A DNA stretch of 64,000 bases from Haloarcula amylolytica JCM 13557 (GTDB lineage Archaea; Halobacteriota; Halobacteria; Halobacteriales; Haloarculaceae): positions 109,275 to 173,274 of the forward strand of contig NZ_AOLW01000007.1 in assembly GCF_000336615.1 (NCBI RefSeq). The letters are read 5' to 3'. The notes under the pieces are model-generated. The model worked only from the letters and a program-made list of their open reading frames with translations. It did no database searches and was not told the DNA's origin. The translations under genes were made by a program, and so were the position numbers. Shown here piece by piece: positions 36,116-44,886 of the stretch; position 1 is the first letter of the stretch; every line of letters begins with the position of its first letter.

Positions 36116-39100
36116 ATGTCGCCGTCACATTCGGGGTTCATAGACGAACCACCAAAAGATGCAGGCGATGCACAGTACCGTGATCAGGACCGCCTGTCTC
36201 GCTACTTCGGTGACCGTGTCTTAGCAGAGATCAGCGGTACCGGGAAGCGTGGTGGCGACGATAAGGCGATGGCCGACCTCCCTTCAGACACGTACTTTGC
36301 TGGTTCGATTATCTCGAGTGAACAGGCCGACTACAGTGGGCTCTCACGAGACCTTCAGGCGAAACTCTCACCGTCTGCTATACAAGCCGAATTTCTTTTC
36401 GATCCCCGTACAGCGACAGAACTCACTGTCGTAGTCTCGGGGAACGTCTACTATCGGTCGTTCCCGACTTACGACGAGCAGACCGGTGATGGCGCAGTAG
36501 CTGTAGTGACTGATGAAGATTCCGGAAACGAGGACTCTGAAGAAGAGGGCGGCGAAGGAGAACTCGCCCAGGTCTTCCGCCGAATAGAGTTCGAATCGTC
36601 TCCTATCGAAGTCACGATCCCCTCCATGGACCAGTTCGAAGAACGTGACATAGTCACTGCTGGCGTCGAACGATCGGTTCTACGCACTCTCACTAATCGG
36701 CTACAAGATCGGGTACGCACTATCGACGAAGAACATTCGAGCCCACCAGTTTGGAGAGCCGCAGCTGATCTTCCCGACCCACAGTCAATTACCTTGGGAG
36801 ATTTGGACGGCGCCGATACTGGCAGCCACGTCAAAGTTGATGATTACACGGGGGACTATCAGCTTCCGCCAGGTTTACTCAGCCGAGACGAAAGCGATGT
36901 AGAGCGAGAGAACTTCGAAACGATCGTCGAACGGATCGTCCAGCAGGCTTCTGACTCTCCTTTCGTTCCACCGTGGAACTTAGACGTCCAATGTGAGTTC
37001 GCGGAGGAAGACGGTCTGGTCCGTGGGACACTGACGATCGAAAATACGTCGAGTCCAAACGCGGATACCACCGGGTACGATACCGAATACGGAGCAGACA
37101 CGTACGATACGACACTCTTCGATCTCACCGCAGAAATATCTCTTAGCAAAGGCGAGTTCCAAGACTTCACGTTTGAACGGCTTGACGAAGACTTTCGATA
37201 CGACCGCAAACTACCGGGGCACGGTACGAACTGTACTGTCACCCGTGTCGACGAATCGACACTCCGAACGGCGTACTTACCTACTCATCGTCAGCGAAGA
37301 TACGTAACACGCGATCCAGACAGCTTTGCTAACTCGTTAGACACATCTTTCGAGACACTGAGTGATCTTGAGCGTGGTGGATTGGACGCGTTGGAGAACA
37401 TCGCAGATCAGATGGAGACGTACGGATCGAAAACATACGACGAGTACTTGGAGGAGTACGAGTCGGACCCGGACTTCAGAACAGAGGACAGAGAAGATTT
37501 CCAGAAAGACCGTGAGGCGTTTAGACAGGAGATTCAGAGGTTCCGCCGTGGGATAGAGTGTCTCCGCTGGGACTTGTCCAGTGGTGACGGCCACGTTGCT
37601 CGGTCCTTTGAGTTGATGAACGAGACTTTTGTCGAGAAAGTAACCGACAAAGAAGGCGACATGGAGTACGATTCGTGGCGGCTGTTCCAGTTGGTCTTCA
37701 TTCTCCGCGTCGTTCCAGATGTCGCAAGCAGAGAGTACGACGAGTGGGCTGAAGTAAGTTGGCGTGAAGGTGAAGACGCGAAGAATTTCGACGGGAGCGA
37801 TTTAGAAGCTCTTGACGTGGTAGATATCCTGTGGTTCCCGACTGGTGGTGGGAAAACTGAGGCGTATCTCGGTTTGGCTGTGTTCAACGCTTTCTTCGAT
37901 CGGAAGCGAGGGAAGCAATACGGCGTCACCGCGTGGACTCGGTTCCCACTACGCCTCCTCTCACTCCAGCAGACCCAGCGTATCGGCGAAATTCTGATGC
38001 ATGCAGAATTACTCCGCCTTCAGGAAACCGACATCGAGGGAGACGGGTACTTCCCGTTCACGTTAGGATACTTGGTCGGATCGAAGAACACGCCCAACAA
38101 GTTGAGTAACTACGCGAAAGGCCGGAGTGCCGAGCCTGAGGACTTCTTGAGGGATTTCGAACGCTACGCGGATCCCGAAGCGGAATCTCTGCGAGAGGAA
38201 GTGAAGATCTTCCCTTCTTGTCCGGTCTGCGGGAGTGAGGTGAAGATTCGGGCCACGGACGATCTTCGACTCGCTCATTACTGCACGGCCTCTGCCGACA
38301 AGTGCGCCTATCAGGGCCGAGATCGCCACGGGAGCGAGGACTATCGGATCTTCGCCGACGACGAACTCCCGATCCACATCGTGGATAACGAGTTGTATCG
38401 ATACGCACCGACGATGATCGTCGGGACTATCGACAAGATAACTGCTGTAGGGTACGAGCGTAAGTCGGCTCATCTCTACGCGGGGAAGATGTCCCACTGG
38501 TGTCCCGACCACGGCTTCGCAAGTTTCGACGAATGCACCGAAAAGTACGGATGCCACTCTCGATACGGTGGCGATAACTCCGACGAAGGTCGGCACTTGG
38601 TCCGGTTAGAACAGACACCCTTCGGAAGTCCATACGATATCGCACCAGGTCTCCAGGTTCAAGACGAACTCCACCTCTTGGAAGAGTCTCTTGGAACCTT
38701 CGATAGTCACTTCGAGACGTTCGTAGATGCCTATCAGAGGTACAACGGTGAACAGCGGACGAAGATCGTCGGGGCGACAGCGACAATCGAAGAGTACGAC
38801 GAACAGGCTCGAGAACTGTACCTCCGGAAGGCGGAGCGCTTCCCGGTTCAGGGACCTGAAGTTGGGGAAAACTTCTACGCGACGACCAAAGACACGACTA
38901 GACGGCACTTCGTGGGCATCATGCCTCACGGGAAGACCCACATCAACGCCATCATCCAACTGAATTACTTCTACTTACGAGCCATCGAATCACTACGTCA
39001 GGAGGCTCAAGAAGCGCACTCCAAACTGGATCTCATCGCAGAATTGGGGTTCGAGACCGTCCAAAAAAACGACGACCTCTTGGATCTACTTGACCTCTAC

Positions 39101-39985
39101 GAGACGGCTCTCACCTATACGATCAGTAAACGGGACAAGAACCGGTTCACTCAATCGATGCGGGGGCAGATCGCGGGATATCTACGTGAGGACGGCCTTC
39201 GTGAGCCGTATCTCGCCGAACTCACCGGAGATACACCCTTCGACGATGTCGAAGACATTCTTGGCAATCTCGAAGACCCTCCTCAAGAAGTCGAAGACCG
39301 TTACAACACCATCGCTGCGACGAATATGATCAGTCATGGTGTGGACGTGGATCGTTTCAATTCCATGATCTTCTTCGGGATGCCGCGTCAGACAGCCGAG
39401 TACATCCAATCAAGCTCACGAGCAGGTCGTAAGCATCCTGGTGTCGTGTTTCTCTGTTTCAACCCTGCTAGGGAGCGGGATCAGAGCCACTACCACCTGT
39501 TTGAAAAGTACCACGAGTATCTCGACAGGCTCGTTGAACCAGTTCCGTTGAACCGTTGGAGTCACTTCAGCGTTCGTCGGACGCTACCGAGCATGATCTT
39601 CGCGTGGAACCTCAACCAGTGGCTGTACGAGAGTGGCGAACGGCTCTTCTTCGGTGATCAGACGAGTGACTTGATCCGCTCTCTCCAGTCGGGACGTGGT
39701 CTTTCCTACGGGATCAGCATCAACGATAGTACCGAGTTTCAGGAATTATTGGAGAAATCCTACGGCAGCGACTTGATCGGTGAGCTCCCAGAGGCTTTCA
39801 GAGAAATACTCGATAGGGAGCGTGATCGCGCCTTCACCAACTTAGAGAACATTCAATCAGATATGGCCAGTGACGCACTCAACCCCGGACCGATGACGAG
39901 CCTGCGTGATATTGACGAACCGATCCCGTTCAAACCACACGACCGCGAGAATAGACAACTGTTCAACACCCTTTCACGGAGGTAA
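36116..39985 (+). CDS. drmA: DISARM helicase DrmA
   Basis: A 1,289-residue superfamily 2 helicase. Walker A PTGGGKT is at 575-581, motif II DELH at 850-853, motif III GATATI at 886-891 and motif VI SSSRAGR at 1099-1105, with ATNMISHGVDVDRF as motif V. A four-cysteine zinc site (CPVCGSE ... YCTASADKC) lies near 701-730. The ~500-residue N-terminal part is the DrmA-specific region. In DISARM, DrmA forms a complex with DrmB that loads on DNA with a 5' overhang and blocks incoming phage DNA. A GGAGGT in its last codons is the ribosome site for drmB. Confidence 0.9.
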   Translation: MSPSHSGFIDEPPKDAGDAQYRDQDRLSRYFGDRVLAEISGTGKRGGDDKAMADLPSDTYFAGSIISSEQADYSGLSRDLQAKLSPSAIQAEFLFDPRTATELTVVVSGNVYYRSFPTYDEQTGDGAVAVVTDEDSGNEDSEEEGGEGELAQVFRRIEFESSPIEVTIPSMDQFEERDIVTAGVERSVLRTLTNRLQDRVRTIDEEHSSPPVWRAAADLPDPQSITLGDLDGADTGSHVKVDDYTGDYQLPPGLLSRDESDVERENFETIVERIVQQASDSPFVPPWNLDVQCEFAEEDGLVRGTLTIENTSSPNADTTGYDTEYGADTYDTTLFDLTAEISLSKGEFQDFTFERLDEDFRYDRKLPGHGTNCTVTRVDESTLRTAYLPTHRQRRYVTRDPDSFANSLDTSFETLSDLERGGLDALENIADQMETYGSKTYDEYLEEYESDPDFRTEDREDFQKDREAFRQEIQRFRRGIECLRWDLSSGDGHVARSFELMNETFVEKVTDKEGDMEYDSWRLFQLVFILRVVPDVASREYDEWAEVSWREGEDAKNFDGSDLEALDVVDILWFPTGGGKTEAYLGLAVFNAFFDRKRGKQYGVTAWTRFPLRLLSLQQTQRIGEILMHAELLRLQETDIEGDGYFPFTLGYLVGSKNTPNKLSNYAKGRSAEPEDFLRDFERYADPEAESLREEVKIFPSCPVCGSEVKIRATDDLRLAHYCTASADKCAYQGRDRHGSEDYRIFADDELPIHIVDNELYRYAPTMIVGTIDKITAVGYERKSAHLYAGKMSHWCPDHGFASFDECTEKYGCHSRYGGDNSDEGRHLVRLEQTPFGSPYDIAPGLQVQDELHLLEESLGTFDSHFETFVDAYQRYNGEQRTKIVGATATIEEYDEQARELYLRKAERFPVQGPEVGENFYATTKDTTRRHFVGIMPHGKTHINAIIQLNYFYLRAIESLRQEAQEAHSKLDLIAELGFETVQKNDDLLDLLDLYETALTYTISKRDKNRFTQSMRGQIAGYLREDGLREPYLAELTGDTPFDDVEDILGNLEDPPQEVEDRYNTIAATNMISHGVDVDRFNSMIFFGMPRQTAEYIQSSSRAGRKHPGVVFLCFNPARERDQSHYHLFEKYHEYLDRLVEPVPLNRWSHFSVRRTLPSMIFAWNLNQWLYESGERLFFGDQTSDLIRSLQSGRGLSYGISINDSTEFQELLEKSYGSDLIGELPEAFREILDRERDRAFTNLENIQSDMASDALNPGPMTSLRDIDEPIPFKPHDRENRQLFNTLSRR
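39978..39983 (+). promoter_or_regulatory. Strong ribosome-binding site for drmB
   Basis: GGAGGT ends in the drmA stop codon and is 5 bp before the drmB ATG at 39,989. It is one of few clear Shine-Dalgarno sites in the window and fixes the drmB start. Confidence 0.7.
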
Positions 39986-39988
39986 AAG

Positions 39989-42040
39989 ATGAGCGACGAT
40001 GGTTACATGAAACGAGGCAAGTCTCAGGTTCTGTTCAATTACCTTCCGGGAAACACCTTCGACTACACGGGTGGTAGCGGCATACACCAGGTTGTTGGGA
40101 TCGACGGAGTGGAACGGAGTGACCTTGACGTCGCGTTCCTCGGGCAGCAAGTCCTCAACAAAGTCCACGCGTGGAAAGAGGGTTCTGGATACGGGGCTAT
40201 CGGATTCCCACAATATCCAGATTCTTTCCAGCTTGTAGAACCACGTGAGGTAGATACCTCTCTGTTCCCTCTCCTCTTCCGCTGTACTACGTGTGAGCGA
40301 ATACATACGTTTGACGACACCGACGAAGTCGCGACGTACAATCGTAGTCTCAGATGCAAACACGACTCTTGTAACGGAGAGCTACAACAGCACCAGTTCG
40401 TGTTCGCCCACGAGTGTGGCGAACTCCGGACACCGAGACCTGGCAGGTGTAGCCAGTGTGGTAGCTTCGACGACTGGAAGTTCGAGAGCTACGGAAGCCA
40501 GCGGTTCCGGAACGCAGAGTGGCGGTGTTTGAACTGCCAAAACTCGAAAGACATCGAAGCGTGGTGTGATTGCGACCTCCAGAATCCTCGGATGCAACTC
40601 ACGGTCCACCGAGCGAGTTCAGCTTACCAGCCCAGGCACTTGACCGTGATCGATATCGGATCTGGCTCGTCTGCCGACGCGTCAGATCCCCGCTTCGCCA
40701 AAGCGGTTATGGCTCGTTATCTTGGCATCTCTTCGGATCCTATCGAAGACATAGAGCTGGATGCCCGGCAAGCGAACGAAGAGCGTGAAGAAGTCGAATG
40801 GCAGTTAGAGCAGTACCGGAGGATGTACAAGGATAGCGGAGCGAAGGAGATCAAATCACAGATCGAAAATCTTGAAGAACAACTGGAAGAAATGGAAGAC
40901 GAAGGCGACCCCATCGGGGATCAAGTAGTCCAGATGGTCCCGTTCTTGGATGTGGAGCAACGAGTAGGCGACCGCCGACAGCAGGCAGTCTACGACGTGT
41001 TTCAGTACCTCAGTGCCGATCTTCAATTAGACCGGCGTACGGCGCGCGACGTAATCTTAGAAGCGGGTGCCGACGATCCTCAGAGTAAACAGAAGAGACA
41101 GCTTCGAGCAGACCAAGTAGAAGATCAACTGGAAGAACTCGGACTCACGGAAGCAGCTTTCATCGAGGATTTCCCTATCACGAACGTCGTTTTCGGATTC
41201 ACACGTCTCAATCGCGAACCTAGTGACTCCAGACTCGTAGCTTTCACAGAATCTCAGGTCGATTCATCAGGTGACGGTACACCGCTCTTTGCCGATACAG
41301 TAGAGACGGAAGCAGTTCAGTTCGGTCTAGAGCCAATGCGAGTCATGCGCTGGCTCCTCTCGAACAGCCGCCTTGACGACGAACTCGCAGAGAAACTTCG
41401 AGACGATATCGTCTCCAGTTCGATCCCTGGTGCACGACCGATCCCGACCTTGCAAGACTGGAACGCTGCAGAAGTAGACAGTTGGCTCGGCACGACAGAA
41501 GCAGAACCAGCCGATACGGAACCTCTCTCAGAGTGGGACGAAAACGACGTCCGCGCGTGGTTGGTTGCAAACGTCGGCGAGATCCCCGACTTCGAGACGA
41601 TACCGATCGAAGCCGAGGACGAGCAGGAACGTGCTAGTGCCATCACGTACTTCGTCTACCATCTGGTACACTCGTACTCTCATCTCGTCCTGAAACACGC
41701 TACCCAACTATCGGGCATGTCTCGGACGAGTCTCGCCGAATTCCTCCTCCCGAGATCGCTTTCTTTCGTCATATACAGCAATCAGAGGACCGACTTCAAC
41801 ATCGGAGGCTTGTACACTCTTATCGAAGCGAGTCTCCGTGAACTCCTCGGCGAGGTTGATCGTCGAGGTAACGACTGTGTGTATGATCCCGTCTGTAGTC
41901 GGGACGGGTCTGCATGCCACAACTGCATGTATCTCTCTGAAGTATCGTGTACGCACCTCAATCGAAACTTGGGTCGAGACTTCGTTTTCGGCTCGAAGAC
42001 GATGGCCGACCGTAACCTGAACGGGTACATCAATCTCTAA
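39989..42040 (+). CDS. drmB: DISARM protein DrmB (DUF1998)
   Basis: A 683-residue partner of DrmA. The N-terminal third has zinc-ribbon cysteines (CTTCERIH; CKHDSCNGELQ; HECGELRTPRPGRCSQCGS; WRCLNCQ; WCDCD). A coiled coil follows at about 255-310 (acidic, EEQLEEMEDEG). The C-terminal DUF1998 domain has VYHLVHSYSHLVLKHATQLSG and the cysteine set CVYDPVCSRDGSACHNCMYLSEVSC. In DISARM the DrmAB complex recognises and binds foreign DNA. It starts 3 bp after the drmA stop. Confidence 0.9.
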   Translation: MSDDGYMKRGKSQVLFNYLPGNTFDYTGGSGIHQVVGIDGVERSDLDVAFLGQQVLNKVHAWKEGSGYGAIGFPQYPDSFQLVEPREVDTSLFPLLFRCTTCERIHTFDDTDEVATYNRSLRCKHDSCNGELQQHQFVFAHECGELRTPRPGRCSQCGSFDDWKFESYGSQRFRNAEWRCLNCQNSKDIEAWCDCDLQNPRMQLTVHRASSAYQPRHLTVIDIGSGSSADASDPRFAKAVMARYLGISSDPIEDIELDARQANEEREEVEWQLEQYRRMYKDSGAKEIKSQIENLEEQLEEMEDEGDPIGDQVVQMVPFLDVEQRVGDRRQQAVYDVFQYLSADLQLDRRTARDVILEAGADDPQSKQKRQLRADQVEDQLEELGLTEAAFIEDFPITNVVFGFTRLNREPSDSRLVAFTESQVDSSGDGTPLFADTVETEAVQFGLEPMRVMRWLLSNSRLDDELAEKLRDDIVSSSIPGARPIPTLQDWNAAEVDSWLGTTEAEPADTEPLSEWDENDVRAWLVANVGEIPDFETIPIEAEDEQERASAITYFVYHLVHSYSHLVLKHATQLSGMSRTSLAEFLLPRSLSFVIYSNQRTDFNIGGLYTLIEASLRELLGEVDRRGNDCVYDPVCSRDGSACHNCMYLSEVSCTHLNRNLGRDFVFGSKTMADRNLNGYINL

Positions 42041-42044
42041 TCCG

Positions 42045-42911
42045 ATGAGGGAGAGAAAGTCTCAATTAGAAGATGCCGTCGATCTCGCACTTCTGTTGGG
42101 GGATTCCCGTACGATCGACTCAGTCATTGCCGGCGTGATCAAGTCAACGAATTCGGGTGACAGACAGACCGACACCGATCTTGCCGAGGTTGCTGAAGGA
42201 ATAGAACCTGACGTAGTGTACACGTTCATTGATTTCCTCAATACCCGTGGGTACATCACCTCTCCCACTGGAGCGCTGACAGAACAATACGAAGCATGTG
42301 TAGACCTCTTGATAGACGCTCGAAGAGTCAGAAAGGTATTAGACGTGGAATCAGAGGAGAATGACCCTCCCTCGTTTGAGTTTGTCTGTACCCTCCCGAG
42401 CCAGGATCCAGCGTTCGAAGACTACGATCCTGTAGACTTCGGTATGCAACAAATCACGAGTCGATTACTAAACTTGTGCCGTGAGTCTGAGGAGTCACTC
42501 GTATTGGTTAGCCCGTATTTGGAAGTCAGTGGCATGGACTGGCTCTTTCCTGGTCTGGAAGGGGCGCTGGAGAGGGGAGTCGATTTGATTCTGGTCTCAA
42601 GAGAATTGGAACAAGGCGAGCCGAACTTCAGAGCTATCGAAAGACTGGTGTCAGTCGCGGAAGAGTGCGATGGCGAGCTGACTGTGTACGATTATTATCA
42701 ACCGAGACCAGACTCTGATAAGCCGTTGTATACGTTACATTCTAAAGTACTGCTTGTAGATGACGATACCGCCTATCTAGGGAGCGCAAATTTCACCAAG
42801 TACGGATTCAGCGAGAATCTGGAGATAGGAGTTGTACTGCGGGGGACTGAGGTGAATCAATTAGCCGATCTCTTATCTCACGTGATCAAAAACAATGCAG
42901 TCATAGTGTGA
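42045..42911 (+). CDS. drmC: DISARM protein DrmC, phospholipase D-like
   Basis: A 288-residue protein with one PLD (HKD) motif: HSKVLLVDD at 232-240 followed by YLGSANFTKYGFSENLEIG. The upstream half-site (VLVSPYLEVSGMDWL) is present without a second HKD, so an active site would need a dimer. DrmC may be a nuclease; it is reported as dispensable in some DISARM tests. The start is 4 bp after the drmB stop. Its own stop codon TGA is cut by the target duplication of a small inserted element at 42,914. A zinc-ribbon-like sequence lies in the same frame beyond that element. Confidence 0.88.
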   Translation: MRERKSQLEDAVDLALLLGDSRTIDSVIAGVIKSTNSGDRQTDTDLAEVAEGIEPDVVYTFIDFLNTRGYITSPTGALTEQYEACVDLLIDARRVRKVLDVESEENDPPSFEFVCTLPSQDPAFEDYDPVDFGMQQITSRLLNLCRESEESLVLVSPYLEVSGMDWLFPGLEGALERGVDLILVSRELEQGEPNFRAIERLVSVAEECDGELTVYDYYQPRPDSDKPLYTLHSKVLLVDDDTAYLGSANFTKYGFSENLEIGVVLRGTEVNQLADLLSHVIKNNAVIV

Positions 42912-43048
42912 CGACCATTGGTGTTCGGTTAAGACGAGAAATCAGTAGACTGCAGTGAGATAGAGTAGGCAAAAACAACCATAATTTCTTTTTGCAACTG
43001 ACGAATAATTCTTCAACGCTTTGCGTAGAGCTGGTGATCAGAAGTGTG

Positions 43049-43063
43049 GTGCACCAAGTGCAC
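43049..43063. promoter_or_regulatory. Palindrome GTGCAC-CAA-GTGCAC (operator-like)
   Basis: A perfect 6+3+6 palindrome-repeat six bases beyond the stop codon of the ribbon-helix-helix gene. The same half-sites with TCA as spacer occur upstream of the gene, so both are likely binding sites for its product. Confidence 0.55.
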
Positions 43064-43068
43064 TACGG

Positions 43069-43272
43069 TCAGTTCTGGCGAGCTTGTCGAAGTCGAACGA
43101 TCAACTCGCGCGTTGTGGTACTGCGGTCTTCATCAGTGTCGAAATATGCTGTGAGGATTGCTTCGACGATCTCGGAGCGGCTGGCTCCGAGATCAACGCA
43201 GTCCTCTACAAGATCATCGAGGTGATGAGCAATCTGCGGTGAGGGTGAAATGCCGAATTTCGTTCGTGTCAT
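43069..43272 (-). CDS. Ribbon-helix-helix DNA-binding protein
   Basis: A 67-residue protein. The first strand FGISPSPQIAHHLDDLVEDC leads into helix-turn-helix GASRSEIVEAILTAYF, the pattern of CopG/Arc-type ribbon-helix-helix repressors. It is the only gene inside the 501-bp inverted-repeat element. The palindrome at 43,292-43,306 lies 20 bp before its start and could serve for autorepression. It may regulate the element or the neighbouring drm operon. Confidence 0.68.
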   Translation of the reverse strand: MTRTKFGISPSPQIAHHLDDLVEDCVDLGASRSEIVEAILTAYFDTDEDRSTTTRELIVRLRQARQN

Positions 43273-43291
43273 CGTTTCTTCTCGTATTCTA

Positions 43292-43306
43292 GTGCACTCA
43301 GTGCAC
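43292..43306. promoter_or_regulatory. Palindrome GTGCAC-TCA-GTGCAC upstream of RHH gene
   Basis: Same half-sites and 3-bp spacing as the site at 43,049. It sits 20-34 bp upstream of the start codon at 43,272, overlapping the expected position of a core promoter, as for an autoregulated repressor. Confidence 0.6.
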
Positions 43307-43418
43307 CATAGCTACATCGATCAGCATAAGCTTCCGCTCAACATGACACTCACCTCGACGATTCACGAAAATATCGCTCTAGTCTGCCGATTTTCTTAAC
43401 CGAACACGGATGGTGTGA

Positions 43419-43550
43419 CGACCACGGCCCTCTATTCAGAAAGTCAATTGCAGTAAGTGTGGGAGATATTTCACCGATACAAAACCTGTTCGGGATATCG
43501 CTGACGGATTGACTTGTCTGGACTGTTCTCAACAAGAATTGATCTGGTAG
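43419..43550 (+). pseudogene. Zinc-ribbon-like tail without a start, in frame with drmC
   Basis: After the right-hand TGA the frame reads on with CSKCGRYFTDTKPVRDIADG and then LTCLDCSQ to a TAG at 43,550: two CxxC pairs typical of a zinc ribbon. No start codon is available. If the inserted element is removed, this tail follows the drmC stop codon in the same frame. It may be a lost C-terminal extension of DrmC or the end of another gene. Confidence 0.4.
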
Positions 43551-43566
43551 TGATACGTGGAATAGC

Positions 43567-44152
43567 TTATTTTGACGAAACAAACTCAGCTATCAATTCT
43601 TTTTGTCGCGTTTTCAGATTATGCTGATCGGTAGAGTAAGTATATACCCATGTGCTGTCCTTTTGTTCAAAGACAGTATGAGTTAGTAAGTCACCATACA
43701 TTGTCAGCTTCCATTCATTACCTACTTGTTCAACAACTGGTTTATGTGTATATAACTCATAATCAGCCTTACTTGAGAGTCGGTTTAGAACAGCCACCAA
43801 CATATGGCGCTTTTTTGAACCAAACGGAAATTGGTCTTTATGTACTGGTTTTATAACATATTCTGGCGGCGTGGGTGGTGACTGTTCATTTTCAGTCTCT
43901 ATAGAATGGTCAACCCGTGACTCATTGTGCATATACTGGAGTACCTTATAAACCTCCACACCCTGCTTGATCCTATTTTCCACTATTTTTGAATCTTGTT
44001 CTAATTGTTGTCTTAAATTATCTACAGCAAGCAGGTTACGCTGTTTAATATAAGACTGCATATCTTCTTCTAAATCATAATCTGGATATTGAAGCGTTCT
44101 ACCAACAAACTCATGTACAACCCCAAGTTCTCCAGCAGTAGCTCTGATGTTG
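43567..44152 (-). pseudogene. C-terminal half of a frameshifted gene
   Basis: An annotated ORF would start at the ATG at 44,061 (MQSYIKQRNLL), giving 164 residues. The coding pattern clearly continues upstream without a start codon (NNIRATAGELGVVHEFVGRT, then LQYPDYDLEED), until it meets the end of the 232-residue ORF at 44,153 in another frame. Shifting frame by one base at about 44,150-44,165 joins the two into one protein of about 425 residues. The product is unknown. It is AT-rich, unlike the DISARM genes next to it. Confidence 0.55.
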
Positions 44153-44851
44153 TTAGATTGGAGACACGTATTTCATTCGCTCTTCGACATCTTCACTTGA
44201 TTCATTGATTAAGGATTTATTTTTAACTATATTTTCCGCCTCTTGACGACGTTCTTCAATCCGGTTTTCAAATTGTAATATCATGTATTCCATTACGTCT
44301 ATTTGGCCCTCTACGTCTTTGGCTCCGCTTGCCAATATCCCTTGAAGAATACCCCATATTAGCGGCTCTACAGGTGAATCAGCACTAGTTAGCAGTCCCA
44401 AGATACGACCCAATTCAAAGCCAAACTGAGCTTCGTTTGAAGAATCAATTGGAGTTAGGATATTTTGATTAGGAATTTTATCAGACCTCTGGTCTACATC
44501 AATTAGCTCTTTCCAGAGTTGATCCCATTCATCGGAATCCAGAAATTCTTGATCAGAATAGTGAACTAGCATTATATCATCAATCAGGTCTTGAATTCGC
44601 TCAGGAAACTCTTTGATGCGGTTATCTCTAATACGTTCTATCAACTTTGCCTCGTTGTACGACCCACAGTCTCCATGTGCACAGTAGAGCCTATCTTGGC
44701 TGTTTAAAACGTATCGCTGGGGTTGGTTTCTCTCTGGATCAATCCACCAAGGATCTGTGTCCATGAAGTGGTTTATAAAACCAAGTGGAGATATGCTTTT
44801 CTTAGATTGATTTAAATAACCAATCAGCAAAGGGGGTTTCTTGCCAAGCAT
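44153..44851 (-). CDS. Uncharacterised protein, N-terminal half of a frameshifted gene
   Basis: A 232-residue AT-rich ORF starting MLGKKPPLLIGYLNQSKK. It contains DPWWIDPERNQ, a CAHGDCGSYNEAKLIERI segment and a long helical C-terminus with VEERMKY just before the stop. The next ORF downstream reads on without a start codon, so this is probably the first part of a longer protein broken by a one-base frameshift (mutation, sequencing error or programmed shift). Function unknown. It is divergent from the serine recombinase gene. Confidence 0.6.
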   Translation of the reverse strand: MLGKKPPLLIGYLNQSKKSISPLGFINHFMDTDPWWIDPERNQPQRYVLNSQDRLYCAHGDCGSYNEAKLIERIRDNRIKEFPERIQDLIDDIMLVHYSDQEFLDSDEWDQLWKELIDVDQRSDKIPNQNILTPIDSSNEAQFGFELGRILGLLTSADSPVEPLIWGILQGILASGAKDVEGQIDVMEYMILQFENRIEERRQEAENIVKNKSLINESSEDVEERMKYVSPI

Positions 44852-44886
44852 CCGTACATCACGACCACCTATGATTTAGTACGCGG

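Larger units (their letters stand above)
42914..43414. mobile_element. 501-bp inverted-repeat element inserted behind drmC
   Basis: Terminal inverted repeats of 21 bp, ACCATNNGTGTTCGGTTAAG plus one A, lie at 42,914-42,934 and 43,394-43,414, with 19 of 21 positions matching. The element is flanked directly by GTGACG on both sides (42,908-42,913 and 43,415-43,420), a 6-bp target duplication. Alternatively the duplication is the 12-bp GTGTGACGACCA at 42,906 and 43,413 with shorter inverted repeats. It has no transposase, so it is a MITE-like element. It carries one ribbon-helix-helix gene flanked by palindromes. Confidence 0.75.

Noticed and set aside
43350..43583. 77-codon minus-strand frame across the right end of the inverted-repeat element
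   Set aside because: It runs through the insertion boundary and shows no protein-like pattern.
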